From positions 868,001 to 932,000 of the forward strand of contig RBKR01000022.1 in NCBI GenBank assembly GCA_004835665.1: a DNA stretch of 64,000 bases, read 5' to 3'. The DNA comes from Phoma sp. XZ068. Its lineage: Eukaryota; Ascomycota; Dothideomycetes; Pleosporales; Didymellaceae. Numbering within the stretch: position 1 is the stretch's first letter; every line of letters starts with the position of its first letter. The notes beneath the pieces are model-generated. The model worked only from the letters and a program-made list of their open reading frames with translations. It was not told the origin of the DNA and ran no database searches. Shown one piece after another: positions 10,741 through 22,972 of this stretch. Both the position numbers and the translations under genes were made by a program.

Positions 10741-12283
10741 TTACTCCACCATCGAGCTGATGGGCGAGCCGGCGCGACTCTCGTCGACGAGGTCGCTCAT
10801 CTTCATTTTCTTGTGCCGTGGGCTTTCCTCTTCGATCTCCTCGATGCGCCGCTTCAGGGCCTGCTCGCGCTGCTGGGTGGCCTCGAGCTCGGCTCTCAGC
10901 GCCTGCTCGGTCGCGCGGGCCTGGCTTTCGCTCGTCTCGAGCTCGCTGACGCGGTTGCGGAAGAGGTCGTTGATGAGCTCCATCTCGGACACGCGCGTCT
11001 TGAGGGCCGTGTTCTGGGCGGCGAGCGAGTCGTAGGAGAGCGGGGGTTCAAGGTGGGAGCCGTTGATGGATGAGGTGGAGCCGGGAGAGGGCTGGCGCAG
11101 GCCGAAGCCGTGCATGGAAGGCGACTGGAAGACGGCATCGCTGCTCAGGGCCTGCTCGAACATGTGCTGGGGCGCGATGTTGGAGGGGTGGGCGAAGTTG
11201 GGCGTGCCGGTGCGCGAGATGGGCGACTGCGAGCGGTCGGAGAGTCCGGACGAGATCTTGCCAGATGCGCGGCGGTGCTGGGCCAGGCCAAGCTGGCCAT
11301 CTGCGTCGGGGTGGGCGGCAGCAAGGCCGTTGATTCCCTCGCCCTGGTGGAGTTAGAAGCGATACTATCAAGCTATACAGTCGTGCATACCTTCTTGCGC
11401 CCTGGACCGCCCGTCTTGACGCGGTTGCGGCTCTTGATGACGTCCGTCTTGAGCGAGATGGGGCGCGGGCGGCCATGCAGCTTCAAAAACAGGCCGCAGG
11501 CGTTGCACAGCACGGCGCCGGACTCATCGCGGCGCCAGAGCGGGGTGGTGCTCGTGGTGCAGTTCTGGCAGACAGGCTGGGGATGCGTTAGCCATGGGCA
11601 AGTAGCGATGAGCGAGCGCTGATGATGCTGATGACTATCGATTGTCGAGGCGATAAGGATAAGAGCAAGATTTATCGAGCCAGCCACCAGCGTCGCGGTC
11701 GTGCCTCCGCACAACAACAGAAGGGAAACGTACCGGCGAGTTGCCCTGTCCGCCAGCAGTTGCGGGCGCGGCGGTCGCGTAGGTCATGCTGAAGCCATTG
11801 GAGGGTTTGCTGGGGGGATGTCAGTGAGGAGCGAAAATGCGAGGTGCAAATGCCAAGCCTGCGATAAGCCCAGCGGGCTGTACGGCCGGCGCCTTCGACC
11901 ACAGCCGCAGCCTGCTTCGCGCCCACTCGCTACATCTTCACGTACCTTGGCGGAGACGGCATCTTCATCGACGGCGAGTCTCTCCGGGTATTATCGTTAC
12001 TGTCGTTGTCCTGGTGTGCGGTGGGGTTGGGCGATGCTAGCGACGCCAGTGTCGACAGGGCGGGCAGCTGGATCGAGGCATTGCTGCCCTGCCGTTGCAG
12101 CGGCTGGTGGGTAAACGACGCCACGGTCGAGCTGCTCGACGACGGCCGTGAGATGTCGCGGCCCACGAGCTCGGGGCTGATTGACGGGAGCGTCTTGTGG
12201 TCGTACGCAGGCGGGGATGTCGTCCTGATTGCCGGCAGATCGAACGCCTGCAGTATCGATGGGCGCCGGAACGTATCGTGGGC
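10741..12283 (-). CDS. areB: AreB/ASD-4-type GATA transcription factor
   Basis: This is a DNA-binding regulator of the GATA family. One C4 zinc finger, CQNC…CNAC with the loop TTSTTPLWRRDESG, is followed by the basic tail FLKLHGRPRPISLKTDVIKS. The C-terminus carries a long heptad-like coiled coil (from SLAAQNTALKTRVSEMELIN to about RRIEEIEEES), the combination seen in AreB, ASD-4 and Gaf2 proteins. These act in nitrogen regulation or sexual development. Introns are 11344–11390, 11577–11733 and 11810–11945; the last two are longer than most in this window. Upstream the frame is open to 12334 but contains no suitable ATG. An acceptor at 12284–12286 is therefore likely, with the start codon in an unresolved exon further upstream. 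Confidence 0.8.
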
Positions 12284-12448
12284 CTGCGGCCGCGGGAGAA
12301 TCGAGGTAGCCAGCGCGGAAGCCGTGATGGAGTATTAGGGAGAAACGCGTGGCGCTTCTCGAGCTGATGATGAATGTTATATGGAATGTAGCTGGAGCCA
12401 CAAACAATCCACGCGCAAGTAGAGAGCGACTGGGTGAGCGATGTAAAA

Positions 12449-12480
12449 AGCGTATCGATTAAGGAGCGTATCGATTAAAG
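12449..12480. repeat. two tandem copies of a 16-bp unit
   Basis: AGCGTATCGATTAAGG (12449–12464) is followed directly by AGCGTATCGATTAAAG (12465–12480). They match at 15 of 16 positions and lie upstream of the GATA factor coding exons. Confidence 0.8.
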
Positions 12481-12550
12481 AGCGCAATAGCAACAGAAGG
12501 AGCGTTATGTCAAGACCACGACGTGAACGAGCGAACGATCGAACGAGCGA

Positions 12551-12633
12551 AAGTGAGTGCCACGAGCGAACGAGCGAACGAGCGAAAGTGAGTGCCACGA
12601 GCAAACTAAGTCCCACGAAGAAGTGAGTGCCAC
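12551..12633. repeat. degenerate 35-bp tandem repeat
   Basis: The block AAGTGAGTGCCAC occurs at 12551, 12586 and 12621, an exact 35-bp period. The spacers between blocks are GAGCGAAC-rich. A further partial copy (AGAGTGCCAC) lies at 12639. The patch is within the presumed 5' region of the GATA gene. Confidence 0.75.
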
Positions 12634-14771
12634 AAAAGAGAGTGCCACAAACGAAGCAAAAGCGCGCGTGTGTGTACCCACGCTCCAACGGGCTACCTAC
12701 CTAATTACCTACCCTCTCCATTCCCCTCGCAATCCCAGCGCACGCGGATAAGGGGTCAAAGCCCACACATCACCCCTAGCATCCCGTCTCGTCTGTCCTA
12801 GCTATCGATACCCACCCATCGTAATCTCTGCTAATTCGGGGCCCTGCATGACCTCAGTCCTCGCACGCGCCGCGCTTAGTCCGCTTTGGGCTGTGTCATG
12901 GTGCGATGGCGATCGGCTGGTGTGAACATTAGGAGCGAAATGCCGTCGAGGTACCTAGCAAGCTGAAGCTGTAGTAAACAAACCCACCAAACAAAACAAA
13001 ACAAAACGACGTCTTTCACGGGTGGCTGTTTCACACCTCAACGGCTGCGCCATGACTGCTGAATAGCATCGCGCAGCAATCGTGTTTATGTCCTCCCCAG
13101 CGCGTATGTACCCCTCAAACCAATCCCTCGTACCCTTGTACTCGCAGAACTCAATCATGTCGTTCCCACGCTACCCGCCGAGCCTCCTGAGAAAAACGAT
13201 ACGCTAGCCCCACAACGGCTGCACTTCATTTGCAGCGCGCGTCCAAGCTCAGCCCTAAGTCCCTTCCAGGCGACCAATCAGCGCGCGGGGAGGTACAAGC
13301 TGGGGATGTCGCGAGGGAGGGAGTGTAGAGTGAACGGGTTGTAGACGCGAACGATTGGGGAACGGGGGGCTTGGGGATTTGAGGTTTGGTTGTTTGTGTA
13401 GGTCTGGTGGGATGAGGTAGTTGTGGTCATGGACGACGCGGGTTGGCTGCTTGGGGCGAAGGGGCGGAAGGTGCGTCTTACGTACAGTACCCACGTTGTG
13501 ATCCTGGATGATGCGTGAGTGACTGCCATTGTCTCATTACAGGTGACAACTCGCATGCCAAGGTTTGGGGGTTTAGGAAAAGGGAATGTGGTTAACAGAC
13601 GGAAGACTATGGTTGTTCTTCTTCCCTCATACTTCCTACTTTATACCACCGCAGTCACTGGTCTCTAGTCTCCCCGCTGTGTACTCAATGTATTCTCTTA
13701 GTCTATTCTACTCTCTATCCTCCATCCTTCATTGTATCATCTGTCTAGATCAGCCTATTTTGGCGTCGACATAATATATGCACTGCAACCAACTATTCAA
13801 CACCCTTCCCTTTCCGTCCCTCTCCACCAAAGGAAAAATAATTTGAACTCGTGGTAGAAACCTGAGCATCTGAACAAGGCAGTCTGAAAACACACACTTA
13901 AATATTCTGTTCTTGAGGTCGTCGTGGAATTTGAGGGTGGAAGATGTTGTGGTTGAATTGTGAAAGATGTTCCAAGGCTGTTTGGAAGAGATAGGAAGAT
14001 ATACATTAGAAGACCGCCCTATATTGTCATTATTCCACCAGCGCGTAAATCTATACTCTACATGAATCTACCTGTAAAGTGACACACTAATACCACCGAC
14101 ACTGCGTCTAGAAAGGACGGACAGGAAGACGGAGAATTACATGTTCCACACGTTTGCTGTTCAAGTCACTACTTTCTCAATATAGTGTATACGGGTTCAT
14201 TCCACTCTCCCTTCTATTTCTCCCTTGGACCCATCTCTCTATTTACTCTATAGCTCGCTTGCTGTCTACTTTGCAGTGTGGACCGAACTATCATACGCCC
14301 TTCCCTTCCCTTTCCATGAAAGAAATGAAGAAAAATTGCTCGCAATAGCAAGGGAAAATGATAAACACAGTGATGTAGAAGTATAGACGTGTGTATTGTT
14401 GTGTTGAGGTTCTGGGAATTATTCTTCCATCTAGCAACGAGACAGAGTTGGCAAAGATGATCACGCCATGATTTGCGCAACACTGACAGACACTAGACCT
14501 GGAAAATAACGGCAGTTAAGTCGAGGGTAGGCTGCAACAGGGATAAGAGCATCAAGCACTTGTTTGCCCAGGGCGAGATGTCGAGTTTCGCGGGCATGGT
14601 AGGAGAGCAGTGACAGGGTTTATACGTTAATGTACGACGTGACCGCTGAATAGATTCCATCCAGTCAATGCGATACGCGGTGCTATGCCATACTACACTA
14701 CACTAGGATTCGCTATGTTTTGCTTTACTCAAGAACGCCACGCTATGCTTTCATCAAGTCCATCGTCGTGC

Positions 14772-17108
14772 TCACATCCACCGATCCTCATCCTCCGCAA
14801 CATCCATATCCGCGTCCGCAGTCGCGCCCGTAGGCTCCTCGGCAGCCGCTTTCTCCTCTCCCTGGACAGTTGCGGAAGACTCGGCGTCGCTGTCATGAGC
14901 GTCGGGGTCTGCAGTCGCGGATTTCACGCCGCCGAAGGCGTCGTTGGGGACCCATTCCATTTCGAGTTTGCCGACGTCGGGGATCTGGTGGGCGGTGTCG
15001 ATGAACTGGGATTGTTAGCTCTGCTGGTGAGATGGGAGGAGGGAGAAACGTACCGCCTCGGCTTGATATCGTTCCCCGAACGTGATGATCAGTGTGCTCG
15101 ACTGCTGGGGGTGTTGGTCGGTGGAGACGATGTCGGGAACGTTCTGTGCATGTTAGCTTCTATCCTGAATGATATCGAGAAGCCACTTACGAAGAGGTGC
15201 TGTCGCAACGCCTCGTCCTTCCTGCTCCCAGTTTCAACGCCCTTGACGGCAATCCTTCTCGGTCGGTTGTCGAGCCTCTTTACGCCGGTTCTGGCGCCGC
15301 TGAACGGTGCACCACGGCCGCGGTACCCACCTCTAAAGCCTCTAGCTCTCGGTGCGAATCCACGTCCTCGATATGCTCCCCTGTGAGCGCCACGACTACT
15401 GCCACGCCAGGATTCAGCCGTAGTATCCTGCTGCGCAAACAGGTTCTCGGCCTCTGCTTGCAACGTCGCGAGGTCCTGGGTGAAGCTCTCTTCCATCTCG
15501 CCGTCCGCATCTCCAGATGCTTTGGCGAGTTCGCGACGTACACGGAGGATCTCGGCATTGGTTTCTTGCAGCTTGCGCTCGATTTCTTCTGCTTTGGCTG
15601 CTGCCTCTTCTTCTTTCCTCCGCCGCTCTTCGAAGGCTCGTTGGGCTTCAGCCTGGCGGCGTTCGATCTCCTCCGGGTCCAGCATTTCAGCATCAGCATA
15701 GCTACCTTCCTCGCCATCTGCGTCGAATCCATCGTAACCATTGTGGCCGATGTCGTTGTCAGACCTGTGCCAATACACCTTGACAAAGCGGTTGTCGAAA
15801 ATGACCTTCGGACTGATGTAGGCGGCGTTCGCGGCTTCGTGTGTTTCGTACTTCACGACAGCCAGGCGTTTGTAGGCTTGCATCCGAACATCAAGGATTG
15901 TGCCAAACTTGCCAAAGAAGTCTCGCACATCCTCATCGTTGAAGTTATCCTCCGGTATCTGTTCAACAACAAGCGTGGTGTTTGTGCGGTCATGTGTTGG
16001 GCCTGGTAGTGAGAACGGGGCGCGACCGCGACCGCCAGGACGTCCATTGTAGCCTCGATCTCCCTGCGTGTATTTGGGCTGGTTGCCATATCCTCCGTTC
16101 AGACCCTGGGCAGGCTGGTCTGGATCGTACTCGAGCCCGTGCTCATACGGACAGGCACTCCCAGCCGCACAGAAACCCTTGGTATCGTAGTCGGCGCATC
16201 TGCCATTGCTCGCAGCCGTACGTTGCCCATCGAACGCGGGCATAGGAGGCATGCCTGGCAGATTTATTCCAAACGCTGCGGCCATAGCTAGGAAAGCCAT
16301 GGGATTCCCAGGATCGAATGGCGGAACCTCCCCCATTGCCGGGTTGAAGGGGGGCATGTTTGGCATAGGCGCAAACGTTGGTGCTTGTGCATTCAAGCCA
16401 GCGCGACCGGTCTTCCCTCCCCTGCGGGCCGTCTGCTTGACAGGCCTGTCATTGCCTGTGTGACGGTTCGAGTGCAGATCGAGACCGTCTCGCGAGGCGC
16501 TTGTGTCACGCTCGTTCTGTTTGCGCTTCCGCGACCTCTGACCCAGCTCTTGTTGTGCATTTGCACCTTGGGAGGTTCCGGTAGGGCGGTTGGAGGAGCG
16601 GTGCGCACCACTCGGGGTCCGACCCGCTCCTGGACCTTTTGGTGCGTGGAGCGGCGCAACATTGAAAGCGTGGGTAGGATGTGGGAGGTATTCGGCGGTC
16701 GAGGTCCCAACTATCGAGGGAATGGGTACGGGCGCGGTCGATACGCTTGCGTTCGCGCGTGGAGCATAGCTCTTAGTCTTGAGGGTGTGAATGACTTCAT
16801 CTACAAAGGAAGCAGTATCTGTAAATGTCAGCTTCACATGCCTCACAATAAGCACCTTTGCGCAATACCTACTATCCTGCAAGAAGTCTGAAAGACTCTC
16901 TAGACAGTTGCGTCTGATGTTGGCGTCTGAGTCTTTCGCGGTGACCAGTGCAACCACATAGTCAGCAAGGACTTCCGCATCGGCTTCAGAACTACCATGC
17001 CATGTCAGTTGTCTACGTCAACCACGCTCGTGTGGTGACCTACATTGTTTCGAGCTTGGGTAGCACCCAGCGTTTGAACAACTCCGAGTCTTCTTCTGGG
17101 AGCAACAT
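14772..17108 (-). CDS. RBM26/27-like RNA-binding protein (PWI-like, CCCH, RRM)
   Basis: The start is the ATG at 17108–17106. Four introns (16992–17043, 16819–16872, 15144–15190, 15006–15053) give 711 residues. The first 75 residues (LLPEEDSELFKRWVLPKL…, NCLESLSDFLQD) resemble the PWI-like domain at the N-terminus of RBM26/27. A CCCH finger follows (CADYDTKGFCAAGSACPYEH), then an RRM with TTLVVEQIPEDNFNDEDVRD and KRLAVVKYETHEAANAAY. A Glu/Lys-rich coiled coil and an RGG/GRG-rich stretch (GSSRGAHRGAYRGRGF) come next, and the tail is acidic. In fission yeast and animals this architecture (Rmn1; RBM26/27) belongs to nuclear RNA-surveillance assemblies linked to the exosome. I infer a similar nuclear role. 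Confidence 0.85.
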
Positions 17109-17711
17109 GGTCGCGTGACTGCCACCTTCGTCACTCTTGGAGCATGTGAGCTTAGCTTCTAGGTTGGGTTGTGTGTTTTGGAAAGTTCACAGCAATGCAG
17201 CTCCAAAGGTTTGGCGCGTTGCCTTTAGCGCGACGCTCAAAAACGTCAGAGCTTGTCCCGCACTCGCCTGGCCCCACTACATTCACTGTAAGCAAGCCTT
17301 GCTATGGCAACTGTTAGCTCCTGAACTGCTATAATTGCAGTCTCAGTAGAGTAGATTTGAACAACATAAGCAGCGAGCTATGAGCACCGCCATCCTTCAC
17401 ATAAAATGCATGCATACAAAGTCAACCTCACAAGGGAGTGTAGTTGTATGTGCAATCTAGTTCGATTCTTGCAAACTACACTACACGCTGAACGGCAAGG
17501 AAAAGGGTCATCATCCGTAGCTTGGTCCAAAGCCCAAGAACCCGACTAAATCAATGGGCGAACTGCCCGGTCCGACATTTATCTAGCTCTGGTGCTCCAA
17601 AAGGGGTACCATGCGTGTCACACAGCGACCAGCGGCCTCGAACAGGCCCACGACTGTCGAACTCCACGAGGTCGAAACGAAAAGAAATCTAACACTTTTG
17701 ATTTCCTTCGC
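17109..17711. other. intergenic region between RBM26-like and EF-2 genes
   Basis: Both neighbours lie on the minus strand. This stretch holds the promoter of the RNA-binding protein gene and the 3' flank of EF-2. No coding signal was seen. Confidence 0.5.
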
Positions 17712-20481
17712 TTACAACTTGTCGTAGTAGTTGTTGACGTCAGGTACCTCAATCTTGATACCCTTGCGCTTACGCATCTCAGCAACAATCTTACCGGGCA
17801 TAGTGGTGTTGTCAAGCGGCGAGCCACCCTGGAGAATCTGCCAGTGGTCGAAGACCAACTGAGGGAAGGCCTGACCGGCAGTGTTGGAGCGGAGATCGGC
17901 GGTGAAACCGAAGGACTCGTTGACGGGCAGGTAAGCCTTGATGTTGAAGAGGGGAGTACCGACACGCTGGTTCTCCTCGAAGACGTGACCTCTCCTGCGG
18001 GTAAGGACACCGTAGATACCACCCATGGCCTGCTCGGGAACCTGGATCTCGACGAGGTAGACGGGCTCCTGGAGAGCGGGATCGGCAAGAAGAGTAGCAG
18101 CGTACAGGACACGACGAGCAGTAGGGATGATCTGACCACCACCACGGTGAATAGCATCAGCGTGGAGAGTGACATCCATGATGTTGAAGCGGACGGAACG
18201 CATGGGCTCCTCAGCAACGGGACCCTCCTTGGTGGCCCACTGGAAACCAGAGACAACGGAATCCTTGATTTCGCTGAGGTACTGGACGGCCTTGGTCTGG
18301 TCGACAAGCAAGTTGGCACCGTTGGTGTCGGGACCGAAGCACCAAATCTTACGGGCATCGGTGACATCCCAGCCGTGCTCGTCGGCGAGGATACGGGCAC
18401 GAGCCTTGAAATCGTCACGGGGACCGATCTTGCCGGACTCGATGGCCTGGGAGACCTCCTCGTCAAGGGGCTGAGCAGTGACGTAGAGACGGTTGTGCTT
18501 GTTGGGCGACTTGGACAGAGCAGTCATGCTCGAGGTGCCGGCAACGGTCTCACGGTACTGGACGACGGGGTCGGAAACACGGAGAGGAACACCAGCGTGG
18601 TCCTCCTCGAGATCCTTCAAGCAAATCTCCAAGTGGAGCTCACCGGCACCGGCAACAACGTGCTCACCGGAGTCGGAGATGTAAGTCAGGACACAAGGGT
18701 CGGACTTGGAGAGACGCTTGAGACCTTCGACAAGCTTGGGAAGATCCTGGGCGTTCTTGACCTCGACGGAACGCTGAACGACGGGGGAAACGGAGAACTT
18801 CATAACCTTGAGGTTGTGGGCAGTCTCGTTGGTGGTGAGGGTACCAGACTTGAGCAAGAACTGGTCAACACCGACAAGACCAAGAATGTTACCGGCGGGA
18901 ACATCATCGATGGGCTCGACGAAACGACCCATCATGAGGATGGTACGCTGGATGGCCTTGATGAACAAGTCCTCCTTCTTGCCAGGAACGTAGTTAGGAC
19001 CCTGGATGCGGACCTTAAGACCGGAGCGGACAGTTCCGGAGAAGACACGACCGAAAGCGTAGAAACGACCCTTGTCGGAGGTGGGGACCATCTTGGAGAC
19101 GTACAACATGAGGGGACCCTTGGGATCGCAGTCGCGGATACCAATGGCGTTGACGTCGTCGTGGGGACCCTCGTAGAGAGTCTCCATACGGTACTTCTGC
19201 GCGGTAGCGGGAGAAGGAAGGTGGAGAACCATCATCTCAAGGAGAGCGTCGGCAGCGGGAAGGAACTTGCGCATGACAACCTTGAGGAGCTGCTTGCCCT
19301 CGAGGTCCTTCTCGTCGCTGGTGAGCTTGATCTCAAGCTTCTCGAGGAGAGTGGGGATCTCATCGGTCTTGAAGTTCATGACCGCGTTGAAGATGCGGAA
19401 GATGGGGTCCAAGATGAACTGGTTGAAAGCACGCTCAAGGGCCTTACCCTCGTGTGTGCCAACCTTGGTCCACTTCTTGGTCTTGGGGTTGAAGTAAGAG
19501 TCACCCCAAAGACGCTCCATCATCTTGGTCTTGTCAACACCGAACTTCTTGGCGTAACGGGAAGCGAACTGGCGGATGGTGAAAGCCCATCCGTGCAGAC
19601 CGGAACCGAAAGCGATGGTACCCTTCTCGGGGTAGACCTGGACGTCACCAAGAGACTTGTCGTAGTAGGTGGCGATGACGACGTTGACGGACTCGATGAC
19701 ACGAGAGAAGTTCTGGTACAGGTCCTCCTTGGAGACCTGGAGCTCGAGAAGAGCACGATCGACCTTGTTGATGACAACGACGGGCTTGATGCGCTCACCG
19801 AGGGCCTGACGAAGGACGGTCTCGGTCTGGACACAGACACCCTCGATGGTGTCGACGACGACAAGGGCACCATCGGTGACACGGAGAGCAGCGGTGACTT
19901 CAGAGGAGAAATCAACGTGACCAGGGGAGTCGATCAAGTTGATCAAGAACTCGTTCTTCTCGGTCTTGATGGGAATGTCCTTGATGTCCTCGGGGTCCTG
20001 AAGCTGGGCGAACAGGGAGATGGCGGTGGACTTGATGGTGACACCACGCTCCTGCTCGTCGGCACGAGTATCAGTGAAACGGGCGGAACCGGCGTTGGCG
20101 GCCGAGATAATACCAGCACGCTGGACGAGCGAGTCGGTGAGGGTGGACTTGCCGTGGTCGACTGGGGCGGGGTAGGTCAGTGATCAATCCTTGCATGCGC
20201 GGGAAATGCATCGAAGCTGCTTACCGTGGGCAATGACGGACATGTTACGGATGTTCGCCGGGTTGTCCATGAGACCACGGATCTGATTGCATTGTTAGTA
20301 TGCTGTTTTGCCCATTGCTCGAATATCGTCGCATGATGCGGGGCATGTGTGCGCGCAACGTACCTCCTCGGTGGTGAAGCTGGAGACATGTTAGCATCGT
20401 GCTCGAGCTATTCCCAGATGATCGCTCAAGAATTTGGCCTCTTGAGGACAACATTGGCGTGGCGGTACTTACTTGACCATT
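17712..20481 (-). CDS. EF2: translation elongation factor 2
   Basis: EF-2 is the cytosolic GTPase that moves peptidyl-tRNA from the A to the P site. The first coding exon is only 8 nt (20481–20474), followed by a 16-nt exon (20379–20364), a 58-nt exon (20282–20225) and the main exon from 20161. Introns are 20380–20473, 20283–20363 and 20162–20224. The spliced product is 843 residues, the expected size. G-domain motifs are present: AHVDHGKST (P-loop), RGVTIKS (switch I), DSPGHVDFS (G3) and NKVDR (G4). Near the C-terminus the sequence VTLHADAIHRGGGQIIP carries the histidine normally converted to diphthamide. Strong codon bias leaves a very long antisense open frame on the plus strand, which is not a gene. 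Confidence 0.98.
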
Positions 20482-21683
20482 TTGGCGGTGTTGTGGCTGT
20501 CTTCTCTTACGAAAATTCAACGGTGTAGTGGACGAATACCCCGCACGGGAGGTTTCGGTTCTCGAAAGGTTGCAGGAGATGTCTCTGGCTAAGGGACCAG
20601 GACACGGAGCGCTCTCTGCAAGATAGAGGCTTTGACGTTGGCGTGCGTTGCAACGAGAAAAGAATGAGGGCGGGTTCTGCAAAGCTTTTGAAGTGGGCGG
20701 GGCAGGCGCTGCGCACACTAGCCTGTAGCGAGAGGAAGGCGCTTTCCACATTTAGCGGGGCAATTTCTCTCCAATCGCCGGCAACGTAACCACACTCTCA
20801 CGACAGCCGCCCTTTTCTGCGCCATGCTGAGTGTACGGAACTTGAAGCTCTCCGGTGCAGCGATGCTTTAATATCAATACTGTTGTGCATATGACTCCTC
20901 TATTCTTCGGTTGTGGTAGAGATGACTCTACAGTTCGATTACATCAACGGCCCCACACTTGATTGGGTATCGATGAGGAGGCACGATCGTCGGTCCATAT
21001 TATCAGCATCTCAGTACTTCATCAAGCTTGAGGTTCGGTCACGAAAGGGCAACATATATTGAATGTTTGTATTTGACAACAGCAAAATGTGCGCCATTAT
21101 TTGTGAGAAGTCACCGTCTTTGCGTCTAGTGCACTGCATCCGGACTGTCCATGTCGCCTCGAGTGCGGTGTGGGCTGGTCTGGAGGCGAAGGTGGAGCCT
21201 TCAGGTGTGAGAGCTTGATGAAAGTCACATGCACGACAGGATCAGCAATCAAGTTGCCTTCGTCTATCTTCGCTAAGCCCGGAAGTTAGCCACTTGGGTA
21301 TTACTCCGTGCTTAAGCTTGCCTTTTGGACATTATGGGCATCTGAACGGCTTATGAAGCTGAGATGGACACTGCAATGCTTCATTGAAGTTAAGATGGAC
21401 GACTAGATACGCTACTAGAAGTGCGCCACAGCAATTATCAGTCTGTCTGACTAATCACGATAAAACGGAGCTTTGCTCGAATGCGTAGAGAGCTGTATAC
21501 CCACGGTTGGCATGTTCAAGTGTTCAAGTCCGTAGAGGAGCATGCCGTGTTCGAGCTCAACGAGTGCATTAGTGAGTCCGAGCTCAATATTACTCCCATT
21601 TACAACAATATCCTATATACAAGTCTGCCTAGAAATATCGACATATATCACCCCCAAGCCTAACCTCACTCTTCATCAGCCAT
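20482..21683. other. intergenic region upstream of EF-2
   Basis: This is the presumed promoter side of EF-2 (minus) and the 3' flank of the repeat-peptide gene. A short stretch near 21268–21310 vaguely recalls part of a 5S rRNA but does not extend to a full gene. No coding region is supported. Confidence 0.45.
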
Positions 21684-22198
21684 CTAAGCCAACCAGCGCT
21701 TGGCAAGACCCTGAGCCGCCGCAGCGTCTTCGGGGTTGTTCTCTGCCAGTGCAGCAAGGATGCTTGCAACATCATCCTGCCTCTTCTGGATTAAGCCCCT
21801 GGCAGCCGCAGCGTCCTCGGGGTTGTTCTCAGCCAGCGCAGCCAGGATAGACGCAACGTCGTCCTGGGCTTCGCGCTTGGTAGCAGAGACCCCCTGGCGA
21901 GCGGCGGCTGCGTCGTCCGGGTTGTTGGCCTCAAGGGCGGCGAGGATCGAGTCCAAGTCGTTCTGGGGCTCGGGGGCACGGGCACGGAGCTTAACGCTCA
22001 TGAGGGCCGCAGCAGCTTCGGCATCCTCAGGGTTGTTCTCGCGGAGAGCCTCGAGGATAGAAGCGACATCGTTCTGGGGATCACGCTTGGCTGTCGTATG
22101 TAAGTAGTATGTTTGCCTCTGATGAGCTACCACGTACCAGAAGAAGCAAAGACAGCGCTAGAGAAAGCTGCGGCGGCGATGAAAGTGGTGAACCTCAT
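21684..22198 (-). CDS. secreted Kex2-type repeat peptide precursor
   Basis: The start is the ATG at 22198–22196. One 47-bp intron (22091–22137) gives 155 residues. The N-terminus is a clear signal peptide (MRFTTFIAAAAFSSAVFA), followed directly by SSAKR. Four imperfect repeats of about 30 residues follow, each with the pattern (N/D)D(V/L)xSILxALxxNNPxDAxAA. They are separated by dibasic or basic sites: AKR, a KLRAR linker, ATKR, IQKR and LAKR, with WLA after the last. This is the layout of a precursor cut by Kex2 in the secretory pathway into several near-identical peptides. The repeats lack Cys and Tyr, so they look like neither a typical alpha pheromone nor a ustiloxin-type core. No UstY-like modifying gene is nearby. 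The function is unknown. I considered a simple alanine-rich wall protein, but the regular KR spacing argues for processing. Confidence 0.82.
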
Positions 22199-22492
22199 AG
22201 TGACTGATTAGGGTGAACGAGAAATGTGGGGTATGATAATATGAACAGAAAGGAGCGTGACCGGCACAAAGATTACGAGATGGTATGAATGATGGGGAAA
22301 ATGGCTCAATTGCCCTCAGGAAACTGACGATATATACGCCTCCCGCACAGTTACCGCATTGCTAAGCTTTCCAGCAACGGAAGTCGAAGCTTGGTACAGT
22401 GCCGAACACAGTATCAGAATGCTGCGACGGTATGCGCAGCGAAAGCAGGGCTCACAGGGACGAAGCCACCGTATCTGCTGCTGCAGGCAAGG

Positions 22493-22972
22493 ATGATCTG
22501 GACTGTTTGGTTTCCGGGCGGCATTGTTTGGAATGCTCTTGTTGTGCTTGTTTCGCGAACAGCCTCACCATATCTCGAAACCGAATCTGAAACATCGCGA
22601 CTGCGACGGGCTCACGACAACGATGCTCCGGATGACAATAATACCATCAACGTGCATAGCGATGATGAATCTGGTCGCAGTGCTTATGACCGTGCTCTGT
22701 CCTCCCTGTCGCAACCGGGACCATTTGCGCGCCCATTGGGGTCAGGTCTAGCCTTCATGTCCTGCTTTGCCTTTGTAAACTTCGAGGGTCCAACATATCT
22801 CTCTCATGTTCACATTGTGTATGGTCTTCTAATTGTTGTATGGGCGGGATTGCGTTCGTTGCTACGGCGGAATAATGAGGGGGCGGTGGTTCACGGTGGG
22901 AAGGAGCGTTGGGTGTATGCTACGCAGCGCACAGAACGAGCTACAATCTGTTCAAGTCAAAGTCAGCAATGA
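22493..22972 (+). CDS. hypothetical two-helix membrane protein (doubtful)
   Basis: An open frame from the ATG at 22493 encodes 159 residues. It has a hydrophobic N-terminal segment (MIWTVWFPGGIVWNALVVLV), an acidic polar middle with many Asp/Asn, a second hydrophobic stretch (HIVYGLLIVVWAGL) and a polar tail. No family is recognised and no intron is needed. It could be a chance frame; the only support is its length and the two membrane-like segments. Confidence 0.28.
   Translation: MIWTVWFPGGIVWNALVVLVSRTASPYLETESETSRLRRAHDNDAPDDNNTINVHSDDESGRSAYDRALSSLSQPGPFARPLGSGLAFMSCFAFVNFEGPTYLSHVHIVYGLLIVVWAGLRSLLRRNNEGAVVHGGKERWVYATQRTERATICSSQSQQ

Larger units (their letters stand above)
12284..14771. 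other. long intergenic region upstream of the GATA gene
   Basis: This stretch should contain the missing first exon and promoter of the GATA factor and the 3' flank of the RNA-binding protein gene. It includes two short tandem-repeat patches (listed separately). A 92-codon minus-strand frame at 13278–13556 is not convincing. Otherwise I see nothing recognisable. Confidence 0.45.

Noticed and set aside
13278..13556. 92-codon minus-strand frame in the long intergenic region
   Set aside because: Low-complexity Thr/Ser/Pro composition, no motif and no evidence of splicing or conservation.
17592..20183. 863-codon open frame on the plus strand opposite EF-2
   Set aside because: It is antisense to the conserved EF-2 exon. 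Strong codon bias in highly expressed genes leaves the opposite strand free of stops. The composition (Leu/Gly/Asp/Val-rich, no motif) fits an artefact.
21268..21310. Stretch vaguely like part of a 5S rRNA
   Set aside because: Only about 40 bp resemble the helix III/IV region. The flanks do not pair as 5S stems and the internal promoter is incomplete.
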